Shown piece by piece: positions 1-7,751 of a stretch of DNA of 15,461 nt (within the stretch, counting starts at the first letter, position 1; the number at the start of each line of letters is the position of its first letter). The notes under the pieces are model-generated. The model saw only the letters and a list, made by a program, of their open reading frames with translations, searched no databases and had not been told where the DNA came from. The translations under genes and the position numbers were made by a program. The stretch is from the NCBI GenBank assembly GCA_017515765.1, contig JAFWFF010000066.1:1-15461 (forward strand). Direction: 5' to 3'. The stretch comes from Bacillota bacterium (lineage in GTDB: Bacteria > Bacillota > Clostridia > Peptostreptococcales > Anaerovoracaceae).

Positions 1-40
1 AAACATCCGCGGCAGGCCGATTCAGGCCTCCTGCGGCCAT
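1..40 (-). CDS. Possible start of a further gene, cut by the left edge
   Basis: Fourteen bases past the stop of the LarA-like gene an ATG (complement of 38-40) opens a frame that stays open to the window edge and would begin MAAGGLNRPAADV. A GGAG motif (complement of 46-49) sits 5 bases before this ATG, which is ideal spacing for a ribosome binding site. Thirteen codons are too few to identify a family. Against it, the same bases form an imperfect GC-rich hairpin that could instead end the larA transcript. I cannot choose between the two with only 40 bases. Confidence 0.3.
   Translation of the reverse strand, partial: MAAGGLNRPAADV
7..36 (-). other. Imperfect GC-rich hairpin after the LarA-like gene
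   Basis: Bases 7-18 can pair with 25-36 around a 6-base loop, giving ten pairs with two mismatches. It lies 18 bases past the stop of the LarA-like gene, so it could be part of a terminator. However, the minus strand continues ATGTTT with no clear run of T before the window ends. It overlaps the possible coding start at 1-40, which is the competing reading. Confidence 0.3.
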
Positions 41-54
41 CCTTTCTCCGGGGA

Positions 55-1314
55 TCATCCCAGAGGATCCGCTATCCTCGGCAGAGTCGATCCCCCGTGG
101 GGCATTATGACTACCCGGGCGCCGGGCCCCTTCTCTTCCAGCGCCTTGTCAAAGGCCTCCTGAAGGCTTCCGAAGGGTTCCATGAACGCTTCCCTGACAA
201 GTTCGTCAGTCATCTCGGAAACCATGAAGATCTTTGCTCTCTTCAGTACCATCCCGATCGCCGCGGCCTTATGCCCTCCGAGCCTGAATCCGGTGTGCAC
301 CCTTTTGATGAGGTCGTCCGGAGTCTCCGCCTCCTTCATCCACGCCTCAAAAGTCTTGTTGCCGAAACCTTCCGTGCAGGCTCCCGCCAGGATGATTATC
401 CCTCCGTCCTTTACGACGTGTTTGGAATTGTCCAGGGCCTTCTGGGTCTGGTAGAGATTCGCGTCCTTCGGGAAGCCTCCCTGCGAGACGATCACTATAT
501 CGGCCTTCTCCGGGACCGTGACGCCGTAGAGCTCGTCGATGTATCCGCATCCCTCGCGGTGCGCTTTCACCGGGTCGCCCGCCACGGCTCTTACTATCCG
601 CTTATCCTCGTCCAGGACCACGTTCAGGATGAAGTCCGCGCCGCAGAGCGCTCCGCCCTCCTCTATGTCATCCCTTATCGGATTATCCGCGATATTGCCC
701 GCGCAGGCCTTCGGATCCACCATCATCCTGTGATCGTTCTGGATCGCTTCCGGCGTCGAGCAGCCCGGCATGATCGCTTTCAGCCCTCCCGAATAGCCTG
801 CGAAATAGTGGTATTCCAGGTTCCCAAGCAGTATCCTCCGGTCCGCTTCTGCGACAGTCCTGCTTATATCGACCGGAGTCCCGGCTTTGGTAAAACCGAG
901 GCGCACGCAGTCATCAGGGTCGCTGTCCTCGCAGGCTATCCGCTCATAGGCATATTCGCCTGCGAGCTTCTTTCTCTCCTCTTCCGTGTGATGACGGTGG
1001 CTTCCGAGAGCAAAGACCAGGGTGACGTCCTCAAAGCGGCATCCCGCGGCTTCCAGTTCCTCCAGCACTGCGGGCAGGACCTCTGCCGTCGGCATGGGCC
1101 TGGATATGTCGCTAGTCACTATGGCGATCTTCTCGCCCGGCTTTACGATCTCTCTTAAGCGCGGCGTCCCTATCGGATGCTCCAGGGCTTCTCTCACGCA
1201 GGCTTCACCTGTCAGCTCAGCCTCGATCTCATTGGCTTTGACCGTAAAGACCCTGAGGCTGTCCGGGATCACTACCTGCTGCACTCCGTTTCCGTAACCT
1301 ATCTCATGGATCAT
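55..1314 (-). CDS. larA: LarA-type nickel-dependent racemase (lactate racemase family)
   Basis: A 419-residue protein of the LarA/DUF2088 family. Lactobacillus LarA, of similar length, interconverts D- and L-lactate using a nickel-pincer nucleotide bound to a lysine. The expected residues are visible: SRP at 71-73, a catalytic-type His in GSHRHHTEE (H106), H169 and the cofactor lysine K179 in YHYFAGYSGGLK, and H195 in DHRMM. The H169/K179/H195 spacing (10 and 16) equals that of characterised LarA. The start has AAGGAG 7 bases upstream. Only 3 bases separate it from the stop of the preceding membrane-protein gene, so the two are co-transcribed and probably translationally coupled. LarB, LarC and LarE, which make and load the cofactor, are not in the window. 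Related family members act on other 2-hydroxy acids, so the exact substrate is not certain. It is probably cytoplasmic. Confidence 0.85.
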   Translation of the reverse strand: MIHEIGYGNGVQQVVIPDSLRVFTVKANEIEAELTGEACVREALEHPIGTPRLREIVKPGEKIAIVTSDISRPMPTAEVLPAVLEELEAAGCRFEDVTLVFALGSHRHHTEEERKKLAGEYAYERIACEDSDPDDCVRLGFTKAGTPVDISRTVAEADRRILLGNLEYHYFAGYSGGLKAIMPGCSTPEAIQNDHRMMVDPKACAGNIADNPIRDDIEEGGALCGADFILNVVLDEDKRIVRAVAGDPVKAHREGCGYIDELYGVTVPEKADIVIVSQGGFPKDANLYQTQKALDNSKHVVKDGGIIILAGACTEGFGNKTFEAWMKEAETPDDLIKRVHTGFRLGGHKAAAIGMVLKRAKIFMVSEMTDELVREAFMEPFGSLQEAFDKALEEKGPGARVVIMPHGGSTLPRIADPLG

Positions 1315-1317
1315 CTT

Positions 1318-1737
1318 TCACTCCTTGCAGGACCCTGCGTTTTCCGTATCTTCTTCCCGCCTGTTCAATTCCGCCTCGACGCTGTTCAGCGTACGGAAGA
1401 ACCTCTGAGTGGCTATCATCGGCCCGAAGCAGAGGCAGCCCAGCATATTCCACCAGAACATATGTCGCCAGGAAGTATGGGGACCTTCGATCCCGAGTTC
1501 TTCCGCCTTATCTTTAAGTTCCTCTGCGATCCTTGCCATCCACACCAGCGGATAGATGAAAAGGTCGGGTATACCCAGCAGATATGCCTGCCAGTACGGC
1601 CTTATACTGTGGCCCAGGACGGTCTCCAGCTCTTTCTGAAGCCCCATGGGCATGTATATCAGGAAGAACAGACCGGCCGTGAAGAAATCCGTAAAGCCCA
1701 GCCAGAAGCCATGTCTGTTCGTATGTTCAAACTTCAT
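1318..1737 (-). CDS. Small integral membrane protein, DUF4234-like
   Basis: A 139-residue protein with about three hydrophobic segments (roughly residues 12-30, 48-67 and 92-110). Each is followed by a charged amphipathic stretch such as QKELETVLG, ARIAEELKDKAEELG and FRTLNSVEAELN. The repeated pattern of glycine/phenylalanine-rich helix then Tyr/Trp-rich turn resembles DUF4234 membrane proteins, whose role is unknown; this placement is from memory of the pattern only. There is no signal peptide with a cleavage site and no catalytic motif. The ATG is preceded by only a weak GGGTGAGA site, and a small hairpin (1748-1763) ends directly next to it. The gene lies 3 bases upstream of the LarA-like gene. 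A role linked to lactate or to membrane transport is possible from context but unproven. Confidence 0.6.
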   Translation of the reverse strand: MKFEHTNRHGFWLGFTDFFTAGLFFLIYMPMGLQKELETVLGHSIRPYWQAYLLGIPDLFIYPLVWMARIAEELKDKAEELGIEGPHTSWRHMFWWNMLGCLCFGPMIATQRFFRTLNSVEAELNRREEDTENAGSCKE

Positions 1738-1747
1738 TCATCTCACC

Positions 1748-1763
1748 CGGGGACCGCTCCCCG
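1748..1763 (-). other. Small hairpin just before the membrane-protein start
   Basis: The six bases 1748-1753 pair perfectly with 1758-1763 around a 4-base loop. On the minus strand the hairpin ends directly before GGTGAGATGA and the ATG at 1735-1737, so it abuts the only candidate ribosome binding site. It could dampen or control translation of this gene. No ligand or protein can be inferred. Confidence 0.35.
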
Positions 1764-1787
1764 CAGTTTCTTTATTACATGTACAAA

Positions 1788-1821
1788 GGACCGGCGCCGC
1801 CTCGCGGGCGGCAGCCGGTCC
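1788..1821 (-). terminator. Strong hairpin after ppdK, probable terminator
   Basis: Bases 1788-1795 pair with 1814-1821 (8 pairs) and 1796-1801 pair with 1807-1812 (6 pairs), with one bulged A and a 5-base loop. The stem is almost all G and C. On the minus strand it is followed by TTTGTACA, a weak T-tract, so termination may be partial and allow readthrough into the membrane protein and LarA-like genes. A second small hairpin (1825-1830 with 1838-1843) lies between it and the ppdK stop. I see no convincing separate promoter between this hairpin and the next gene. Confidence 0.6.
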
Positions 1822-1866
1822 CTGAAGGCTTTTGATCAGCCTTTTAAACTCTGCGGCTCTTATTGA

Positions 1867-4494
1867 TCATTTTCTCGGGTTCTTGATCGCGGCCTGGGCT
1901 GCAGCCAGTCTGGCGATAGGAACTCTGTAAGGCGAGCAGGATACGTAGTTGAGTCCGGCATTGTGGCAGAATTCCACAGATCTCGGATCTCCGCCATGCT
2001 CTCCGCAGATGCCGAGCTTGATGTCGGGCCTGGTCTGGCGTCCGAACTCGACAGCCATCTTCACGAGCTTGCCCACGCCTTCCTGATCGAGCGTCTGGAA
2101 GATGTTGTCCTTGAAAATGCCCTTGTCCTCGTAGGCTTTGATGATCGCTCCGGTATCGTCTCTGGAGAATCCGAAGGTCATCTGGGTAAGGTCGTTCGTT
2201 CCGAATGAGAAGAACTCGGCGTGCTTCGCGATCGCGTCGGCGGTGAGAGCTGCTCTCGGGGTCTCGACCATGGTGCCTACCATGTATCTGATGTCGGAGC
2301 CTTTTTCGGCCTTGCACTTCTCGGCGGTCTCAACGACGATACTCTTCACGTATTCCATCTCGGTGTCGATGACGGTGAGCGGGATCATGATCTCGGGAAC
2401 GATGTCGTAGCCCTTCTCGGCCTTGACTTCGATCGCGGCTTCCATGATGGCTCTGGTCTGCATCTCGGCGATCTCGGGATACGTTACCGCGAGACGGCAG
2501 CCTCTGTGGCCCAGCATCGGGTTGAACTCGTGGAGCTCGATGGTAGCCTTCTCGATCTTCTCGAGAGGGATCCCGTACTGCTCGGAAAGGATTTTCTTAT
2601 CCTCGTCCGTCTTCGGCAGGAACTCGTGGAGAGGCGGATCCAGCAGCCTGATGGTGACAGGCTTCTCTTCCATCGCTTCGTAAATGCCCTTGAAGTCGCC
2701 CTTCTGATAGGGAAGCAGTCCGTCGAGCGCTGCTCTTCTCTCCTCTTCGGTATCGGCGACGATCATGCGGCGGATGGCCGGGATCCTCTCCTCTTCGAAG
2801 AACATATGCTCGGTACGGCAGAGGCCGATGCCCTCAGCGCCGAAAGCCACTGCCTGTCTGGCGTCCACGGGCTGGTCGGCGTTGGTCCTGACTTTCAGCT
2901 GGCGGATGCCGTCCGCCCAGGTCATGATCTTTCCGAAATCTCCGGAGAGCTCGGGAGCGACGGTCTTTACCCTGCCTTCATAGACGGAGCCGTTGGAACC
3001 GTTCAGGGAGATGAAGTCACCTTCGGAATACACGGCGTCGCCGACCTTCATGGTCTTGCCTGCCTCGGATACGACGATCGCGGAGCAGCCTGCGACGCAG
3101 CATTTGCCCATGCCTCTCGCGACTACCGCGGCGTGGGAGGTCATTCCTCCGCGGGCGGTCAGGATGCCTTCGGCAGCTACCATGCCCGCGAGGTCTTCCG
3201 GAGAAGTCTCCTCACGTACCAGGATCGCCTTGTCGCCGTTCGCGACGGCGGCTTCCGCGTCCGCGGCGTTGAAGAAGATCTTTCCGCAGGCAGCGCCCGG
3301 AGAAGCGGGAAGTCCCTTGGCTATGAGCTTGGCGGCCTTCTCCGCCTCGGCGTCAAAGCTGGGGTGCAGGAGCTGGTCGATCTGCTCAGGCTCTACCCTC
3401 ATGACGGCGGTCTCTTTGTCGATGAGTCCCTCTTCGACCATGTCTACCGCGATCTTTACAGCGGCAGCCGCGGTGCGCTTGCCGTTTCTGGTCTGGAGCA
3501 TGAAGAGCTTGTTGTTCTCTACCGTGAACTCCATGTCCTGCATGTCTTTATAGTGTTTCTCCAGGATGCCGGCGACTTCCACGAATCTGGCATATACCTC
3601 GGGGAAGGTCTCCTTCATCTGGTCGATGGGCTGCGGCGTGCGGATGCCCGCCACTACATCTTCGCCCTGGGCGTTGACCAGGAACTCGCCGAAGATCCTG
3701 TTCTCTCCGTTGACCGGGCTTCTGGTGAACGCTACGCCTGTTCCGGAATCGTTTCCGGAGTTTCCGAATACCATGGACTGGACGTTTACGGCAGTTCCGA
3801 GGTCATCGGCTATGTGGTTCAGCTTTCTGTAGAGGATCGCTCTCTCGTTGTTCCAGGAGCGGAATACCGCTTTGATGGCCTCGAGAAGCTGCTCTCTCGG
3901 CTCCTGCGGGAAATCGTTTCCGATCTCGGCTTTATAGAGCGCCTTGTATCCTGTTATGACTTCCTTCAGGTCTTCGGATGTGAGTTCCACGTCCAGCTTG
4001 ACGCCGGCTTTCTTCTTCTGGCCGTCAAAGATCTCGTCGAATTTGGATTTGGAGATCTCCATGACCACGTCGCCGAACATCTGGATGAAACGCCTGTAGC
4101 TGTCATACGCGAATCTCTCGTTGCCTGTGATGGCGGCGAGTCCCTTGACCGCGTCGTCGTTAAGGCCGAGGTTCAGGATGGTGTCCATCATCCCGGGCAT
4201 CGAGAAAGGAGCTCCGGAGCGGACGGATACGAGAAGCGGGTTCTGAACGTCGCCGAACTTCTTGCCCATTACCTGCTCGAGCTCTGCAAGATGCTCGTAC
4301 ACCTCGGCAACGACTGCCTCGTCGAGCTTACCGCCCTTGGCGATATAGTCTTTGCAGGCGTCGGTAGTGATCGTGAAGCCAAAGGGTACCGGGAGTCCGA
4401 TCGTGGTCATCTCGGCAAGGTTCGCTCCCTTGCCGCCCAGAAGGAACTTCATGTCCTTTGATCCTTCGTTGAAGGAATAAACGAATTTCTGCAT
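1867..4494 (-). CDS. ppdK: Pyruvate, phosphate dikinase
   Basis: An 875-residue cytoplasmic enzyme that interconverts pyruvate + ATP + Pi and PEP + AMP + PPi. In anaerobes it often runs towards pyruvate and ATP. The length fits the classic clostridial enzyme (about 874). The N-terminal ATP-grasp domain starts with GGKGANLAEMT (residues 20-30). The swivelling phosphohistidine domain has GGMTSHAAVVARG with the carrier His at 454. The C-terminal PEP/pyruvate TIM barrel ends with GICGEHGGDPRSVEFCH, whose catalytic Cys is at 830. Both match the known His455/Cys831 positions within one residue. The motif reads DPRS where family members usually have DPSS or EPSS, a minor change. The ribosome binding site AAAGGAGG lies 7 bases before the ATG. 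The gap to glyS is 32 bases, so it is the last gene of the housekeeping cluster. Confidence 0.97.
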   Translation of the reverse strand: MQKFVYSFNEGSKDMKFLLGGKGANLAEMTTIGLPVPFGFTITTDACKDYIAKGGKLDEAVVAEVYEHLAELEQVMGKKFGDVQNPLLVSVRSGAPFSMPGMMDTILNLGLNDDAVKGLAAITGNERFAYDSYRRFIQMFGDVVMEISKSKFDEIFDGQKKKAGVKLDVELTSEDLKEVITGYKALYKAEIGNDFPQEPREQLLEAIKAVFRSWNNERAILYRKLNHIADDLGTAVNVQSMVFGNSGNDSGTGVAFTRSPVNGENRIFGEFLVNAQGEDVVAGIRTPQPIDQMKETFPEVYARFVEVAGILEKHYKDMQDMEFTVENNKLFMLQTRNGKRTAAAAVKIAVDMVEEGLIDKETAVMRVEPEQIDQLLHPSFDAEAEKAAKLIAKGLPASPGAACGKIFFNAADAEAAVANGDKAILVREETSPEDLAGMVAAEGILTARGGMTSHAAVVARGMGKCCVAGCSAIVVSEAGKTMKVGDAVYSEGDFISLNGSNGSVYEGRVKTVAPELSGDFGKIMTWADGIRQLKVRTNADQPVDARQAVAFGAEGIGLCRTEHMFFEEERIPAIRRMIVADTEEERRAALDGLLPYQKGDFKGIYEAMEEKPVTIRLLDPPLHEFLPKTDEDKKILSEQYGIPLEKIEKATIELHEFNPMLGHRGCRLAVTYPEIAEMQTRAIMEAAIEVKAEKGYDIVPEIMIPLTVIDTEMEYVKSIVVETAEKCKAEKGSDIRYMVGTMVETPRAALTADAIAKHAEFFSFGTNDLTQMTFGFSRDDTGAIIKAYEDKGIFKDNIFQTLDQEGVGKLVKMAVEFGRQTRPDIKLGICGEHGGDPRSVEFCHNAGLNYVSCSPYRVPIARLAAAQAAIKNPRK

Positions 4495-4526
4495 TTTGGG
4501 GCCTCCTTTAACCTCTTGCGCGGCTC

Positions 4527-5933
4527 CTAGAAAACCAGCCGCTCTTCAATGTACTGTCTGACTTCGGAGACCGGGATCCTCACCTGTTCCATGGTGTCTC
4601 TGTCTCTTACCGTCACACAGCCGTCCGTCTCTGTATCAAAGTCCACGCAGATGGAGAACGGGGTACCGATCTCGTCTTCTCTCCTGTAGCGCTTTCCGAT
4701 AGACCCGGATTCGTCGTAGTCCACATTGAAGTACTTTGAGAGCTCTTCATATACGGGAAGAGCCTTCTCGCCGAGCTTCTTGGAAAGCGGCAGGACAGCC
4801 GCCTTATAAGGCGCGAGAGCCGGATGCAGCCTGAGGACGGTGCGGACGTCTTCCTTGCCCTTGTCGTCCTTCAGGACTTCCTCGTCGTAAGCGTCGATCA
4901 GGAAGGCGAGCGCCACCCTGTCGGCTCCGAGAGAGGGTTCGATACAATACGGGACGTATTTTTCCTGAGTCTCCGGATCGAGATAGGTCATCTCTTCTCC
5001 CGAATACTCGGAATGCCTGCTGAGATCGAAATCCGTCCTGTCGGCTATGCCCCAAAGTTCTCCCCAGCCGAATGGGAACAGATACTCGATGTCAGTAGTT
5101 GCATTGCTGTAATGAGATAATTCTTCCGGGTCGTGGTCCCTGAGACGGATGTTCTCCATCTCCATGCCGAGCGACTTGAGGAAGTCGACGCAGTAACCGC
5201 GCCAGTACTCAAACCATTCCAGGTCGGTCCCGGGCTTGCAGAAGAACTCGAGCTCCATCTGCTCGAACTCCCTCGTGCGGAACGTGAAGTTCCCGGGAGT
5301 GATCTCGTTTCTGAAGGATTTGCCTATCTGGGCTATCCCGAAGGGGATCTTCTTCCTTGCCGTGCGCTGGACGTTCTTGAAATTCACGAAGATGCCCTGC
5401 GCGGTCTCGGGTCTGAGATAGAGCTGCGCGGCGCTGTCCTCGGTAACGCCCTGGAAGGTCTTGAACATCAGGTTGAACTGGCGTATGCCGGTGAAATTGC
5501 TCTTGCCGCATTCCGGGCACTTCACGCCGTTCTCTCTGATATACTCCTCCAGTTTCGCGTTGGACCATCCGTCGACGATCATCGGGGGAAGACCGTTCTG
5601 CGCGATGTGATCCTCTATCAGCTTGTCGGCCCTGAACCTGGCCTTGCACTCCTTGCAGTCGATCAAAGGATCCGAGAATCCTCCGACGTGCCCGGATGCT
5701 TCCCAGGTCTTCGGATTCATAAGTATGGCTGCGTCAAGGCCTACGTTCAGCCTGGACTCCTGCACGAATTTCTTCCACCACGCCTTTTTGACGTTGTTCT
5801 TGAACTCTACGCCCAGAGGGCCGTAGTCCCAGGTGTTCGCAAGCCCGCCATATATTTCTGAACCGGGGAATACATATCCCCGGTTCTTGGCGAGAGCGAC
5901 CACCTTTTCCATGGTTGGTCTGATGTTTCTCAT
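4527..5933 (-). CDS. glyS: Glycyl-tRNA synthetase, single-chain (alpha2) type
   Basis: A 468-residue class II synthetase that charges tRNA-Gly. It is the homodimeric bacterial/eukaryotic-like type (also written glyQS), not the alpha2-beta2 form. Visible features are the N-terminal ALAKNRGYVFPGSEIYGGLANTWDYGPLG region, a zinc-type pair C93xxC96 with C139xxC142, motif 2 around FRNEITPGNFTFRTREFEQMELEFF (207-231), motif 3 EPSLGADRVALAF (332-344), and a C-terminal anticodon-binding domain ending at YIEERLVF. The length is normal. The ATG is the first of two candidates (M1, M8), and the site before it (AAAAGGG, about 10 bases away) is weak. The gene sits 21 bases after the DUF4342 ORF. No T-box leader is visible, as expected inside an operon. 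The stop is TAG, which shows that TAG ends translation here. Confidence 0.97.
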   Translation of the reverse strand: MRNIRPTMEKVVALAKNRGYVFPGSEIYGGLANTWDYGPLGVEFKNNVKKAWWKKFVQESRLNVGLDAAILMNPKTWEASGHVGGFSDPLIDCKECKARFRADKLIEDHIAQNGLPPMIVDGWSNAKLEEYIRENGVKCPECGKSNFTGIRQFNLMFKTFQGVTEDSAAQLYLRPETAQGIFVNFKNVQRTARKKIPFGIAQIGKSFRNEITPGNFTFRTREFEQMELEFFCKPGTDLEWFEYWRGYCVDFLKSLGMEMENIRLRDHDPEELSHYSNATTDIEYLFPFGWGELWGIADRTDFDLSRHSEYSGEEMTYLDPETQEKYVPYCIEPSLGADRVALAFLIDAYDEEVLKDDKGKEDVRTVLRLHPALAPYKAAVLPLSKKLGEKALPVYEELSKYFNVDYDESGSIGKRYRREDEIGTPFSICVDFDTETDGCVTVRDRDTMEQVRIPVSEVRQYIEERLVF

Positions 5934-5954
5934 TTGTTAAGCGCCCTTTTCAAA

Positions 5955-6749
5955 CTACTCGTCTTTCTTTTCTTTTCTGGAAGCCATCATGTCTCTGAAG
6001 AATCCGGCCAGGTCCTCTTTGTCCTCTTCCACCTTCTCGGCGGCGTCCTCGATCGCCTCTTCCGCTTCTTCCCTGACTTCTTCCACCTTATCTGCGAATT
6101 CTTCGGCAGCCTCTTCCGCGGCTTCCTTGAATTCATCCACAGCGTCAGCCGCTTCCTCTGCGGCGTCCTCAGCCTCTGCCTTGCCGGCGGCGACCTTTTC
6201 TCTGGCGGCGGCGATGATGTCGTCGACTTTGACCTTTGCCGCTTCCTTTACGTCATAGAACGCGTCCTTCGCCTCAGCGGCGTCCTCGCGGAGCTCTTTG
6301 GCGACGTTTTCCTTGAACTCTTCGAAATCAAAGTTCTCGGATGCGCCTTTGATGCGGGTCCTGGCCTTGTCGGCAGCTTCCTTAGCGGCATTCAGGACCT
6401 CTCCGCCCTTTTCCTTCAGCTCATCGAAGGATGCGGGAGCCTTTTCTTTCAGATCCGAGTAGAAGGCAGTTCCCTTCTCCTTGAGATCAAAGTACACGTC
6501 CTGGCCCTTTTCTTTGGCGTTGTCAACGAATTCGGCAGCCTTGCCGGTGAGGTCGACGGCGCTTCCGTCTTCCTTCACGAATTCGATATTGCACTTGAAT
6601 CCGAAAGCGGCTGCCGCGCCTGCGATCATTCCCCAGGGAGCGATGACCGTGCCGAGGATCCCTGCCGTAAGCGGGATGTTCAGGAGGGTCTCGCCTTCTC
6701 TGGATACCACTATCCTCGTGACCTTGCCCTTCCTGGCCACGTCTTTCAT
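5955..6749 (-). CDS. DUF4342 domain plus long acidic coiled-coil tail
   Basis: A 264-residue ORF. Residues 1-60 (RKGKVTRIVVSREGETLLNIPLTAGILGTVIAPWG...) match the DUF4342 pattern: a basic beta strand region, then a Gly/Ala-rich hydrophobic segment (26-50) that may insert in or bind a membrane. Residues 78-132 are five 11-residue repeats of the type LKEKGxxxxxD. The rest (about 140-245) is an Ala/Glu/Lys helix with strong coiled-coil character, ending in a basic KEKKDE tail. Such 11-mer helices resemble LEA or apolipoprotein-like membrane-surface helices (inference). No function is known. The ATG directly follows the in-frame TAG of the upstream UBA ORF and has no ribosome binding site, so this is probably the main part of one split gene. 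Its stop is 21 bases before glyS. Confidence 0.75.
   Translation of the reverse strand: MKDVARKGKVTRIVVSREGETLLNIPLTAGILGTVIAPWGMIAGAAAAFGFKCNIEFVKEDGSAVDLTGKAAEFVDNAKEKGQDVYFDLKEKGTAFYSDLKEKAPASFDELKEKGGEVLNAAKEAADKARTRIKGASENFDFEEFKENVAKELREDAAEAKDAFYDVKEAAKVKVDDIIAAAREKVAAGKAEAEDAAEEAADAVDEFKEAAEEAAEEFADKVEEVREEAEEAIEDAAEKVEEDKEDLAGFFRDMMASRKEKKDE
6354..6518 (-). repeat. Five 11-residue coding repeats in the DUF4342 protein
   Basis: Codons 78-132 of the DUF4342 ORF encode AKEKGQDVYFD, LKEKGTAFYSD, LKEKAPASFDE, LKEKGGEVLNA and AKEAADKARTR. These are five 33-base units with a K-E-K core at fixed positions. An 11-residue period gives a continuous amphipathic helix, as in LEA and apolipoprotein-like proteins. 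The DNA units are diverged, so this is an old repeat and not a recent slippage event. Confidence 0.7.
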
Positions 6750-6935
6750 CTAGCTGACCAGTTCGTCTTTCTTGTTGATGGTGCTTCTGGAAACTCCGCC
6801 GTCAACGGACTCTTCAATGGCGATTATCGCCTCGACCACGTTTCCGTCCGTAGCCTCGAGGGCTTCCTTGGCTTCTCTGTAAGTAACTCCGGTACGATCT
6901 CTTACGAGTTCGATCTTTTCCAACGTGATTTCCAT
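6750..6935 (-). CDS. UBA-like domain ORF, N-terminal part of a split DUF4342 gene
   Basis: A 61-residue ORF beginning MEITLEKIELVRDRTGVTYREAKEALEATDGN. This is the small three-helix UBA/TS-N-like domain that starts many clostridial DUF4342 proteins (family knowledge from memory). It ends ...NKKDELVS, then TAG, and the same frame continues at once with ATG and the DUF4342 domain. Read through, the junction DELVS-x-MKDVARKGKVTRI is what an intact protein would look like with a single residue replaced by the stop. The site AAGGAGG lies 5 bases before the ATG, and the gap from the recO stop is 12 bases, so translation starts normally here. It is either the remains of a gene with one nonsense mutation or a natural stop-restart pair. 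In other clostridia I recall this gene at the same recO-glyS position. Confidence 0.7.
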   Translation of the reverse strand: MEITLEKIELVRDRTGVTYREAKEALEATDGNVVEAIIAIEESVDGGVSRSTINKKDELVS

Positions 6936-6947
6936 TTTAACCTCCTT

Positions 6948-7736
6948 CTATAGCTCAAGCATGTTCTCGCTCTTCAGGGGCCTAAGGTCCAGATGATAGG
7001 CCATATATTCATGCAAGATTGTTCTGAGCTCTTTAGCCGTATCTTCGTTCAGGGTCACTTTTTCAAACGCCGAAAGCGGTTTTTTCACAAAATAACCCAT
7101 CACTTTTACTATATCAAATCCGGGTCTGTAAATCAATGTTTCCTTCCCCGGTTTTTGTGGCTCGTTTTCCGTTTTTTCGGCGCAGGATCCGCAGATCATC
7201 CCGCCGTCTTTGACGCTGAACGCCGGGCGCTCCCCGAGGGCTCCCCCGCAGCGCGCGCAGGACTCCAGCACAGGCATCGAACCGAGCTCAGCAAGGAGCT
7301 TCACGCGGTAGGCGAGCGTCAGCGTTTCGCAGACCGGCCTGCCCTTCTCCCCGGCAGGCGCGTTGCCCAAAGCGGTAAGCAGTTCCAGGAGCAGGCTGAA
7401 GACCCGGGGCTCCGGAACGTCCTCCGGGATGAGCTTCTCCGTGAGTTCCAGGCATACGGACGCTGCCATGTATTTATCCAGGTCCTCGCCCAGGGAGTAA
7501 TAGCTCTTCAGCACCTCTCCGCTGTTGAGGTTGTAGTATTCCCTGCCCTTGTACAGCTCGTATCTGCCATAGGTGAACGGGCGTATCGAAAGTGCCGCAC
7601 GGCTCCTGGTGCTCCGCTCCGAAAGGCCGGTGCCTACGCTGATCTTTCCGTATTTCCTTGTGAAGAGGAGCAGCATCCTCCGCCCGTCGGCCGTCTTGAC
7701 CTGCCGGAGGACCAGTCCTTCCGTATCAGTCTGCAT
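6948..7736 (-). CDS. recO: DNA repair protein RecO
   Basis: A 262-residue protein of the RecO family, which helps load RecA onto SSB-coated single-stranded DNA together with RecR in recombinational repair. The N-terminal OB-fold starts with the typical TEGLVLRQVKTADGRRMLLLFTRKYGKISV. The helical region follows, with a four-cysteine zinc finger C160xxC163 and C182xxC185 (CARCGG ... ICGSC). The C-terminal stretch YFVKKPLSAFEKVTL is family-like, as is the helix TAKELRTILHEYMAYHL. The length is normal (about 240-270). A GGGAG site lies 8 bases before the ATG. The gap from the era stop is 15 bases. The stop is TAG. Confidence 0.95.
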   Translation of the reverse strand: MQTDTEGLVLRQVKTADGRRMLLLFTRKYGKISVGTGLSERSTRSRAALSIRPFTYGRYELYKGREYYNLNSGEVLKSYYSLGEDLDKYMAASVCLELTEKLIPEDVPEPRVFSLLLELLTALGNAPAGEKGRPVCETLTLAYRVKLLAELGSMPVLESCARCGGALGERPAFSVKDGGMICGSCAEKTENEPQKPGKETLIYRPGFDIVKVMGYFVKKPLSAFEKVTLNEDTAKELRTILHEYMAYHLDLRPLKSENMLEL

Positions 7737-7751
7737 TGCGCCGTCTCCCGG

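Noticed and set aside
4380..4392. Further GGTACC sites as MarR operators (also near 4650 and 12100)
   Set aside because: They share only the 6-base core, lie inside coding sequence, and lack the flanking TTn/nAA symmetry.
2221..4461. A 746-codon open frame on the plus strand opposite ppdK
   Set aside because: It lies wholly antisense to a clear, full-length ppdK, encodes no recognisable domain, and has no ribosome binding site. Long antisense frames are expected opposite GC-rich coding sequence.
4495..4526. T-box or riboswitch linked to glyS or ppdK
   Set aside because: The gaps before glyS (21 bases) and ppdK (32 bases) are far too short for a T-box or riboswitch and hold only ribosome binding sites.
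6750..6752. TAG reassigned to an amino acid (for example pyrrolysine)
   Set aside because: glyS, recO, the PAP2 gene and the nucleotidase gene all end at family-typical positions with TAG, so TAG acts as a stop in this genome.
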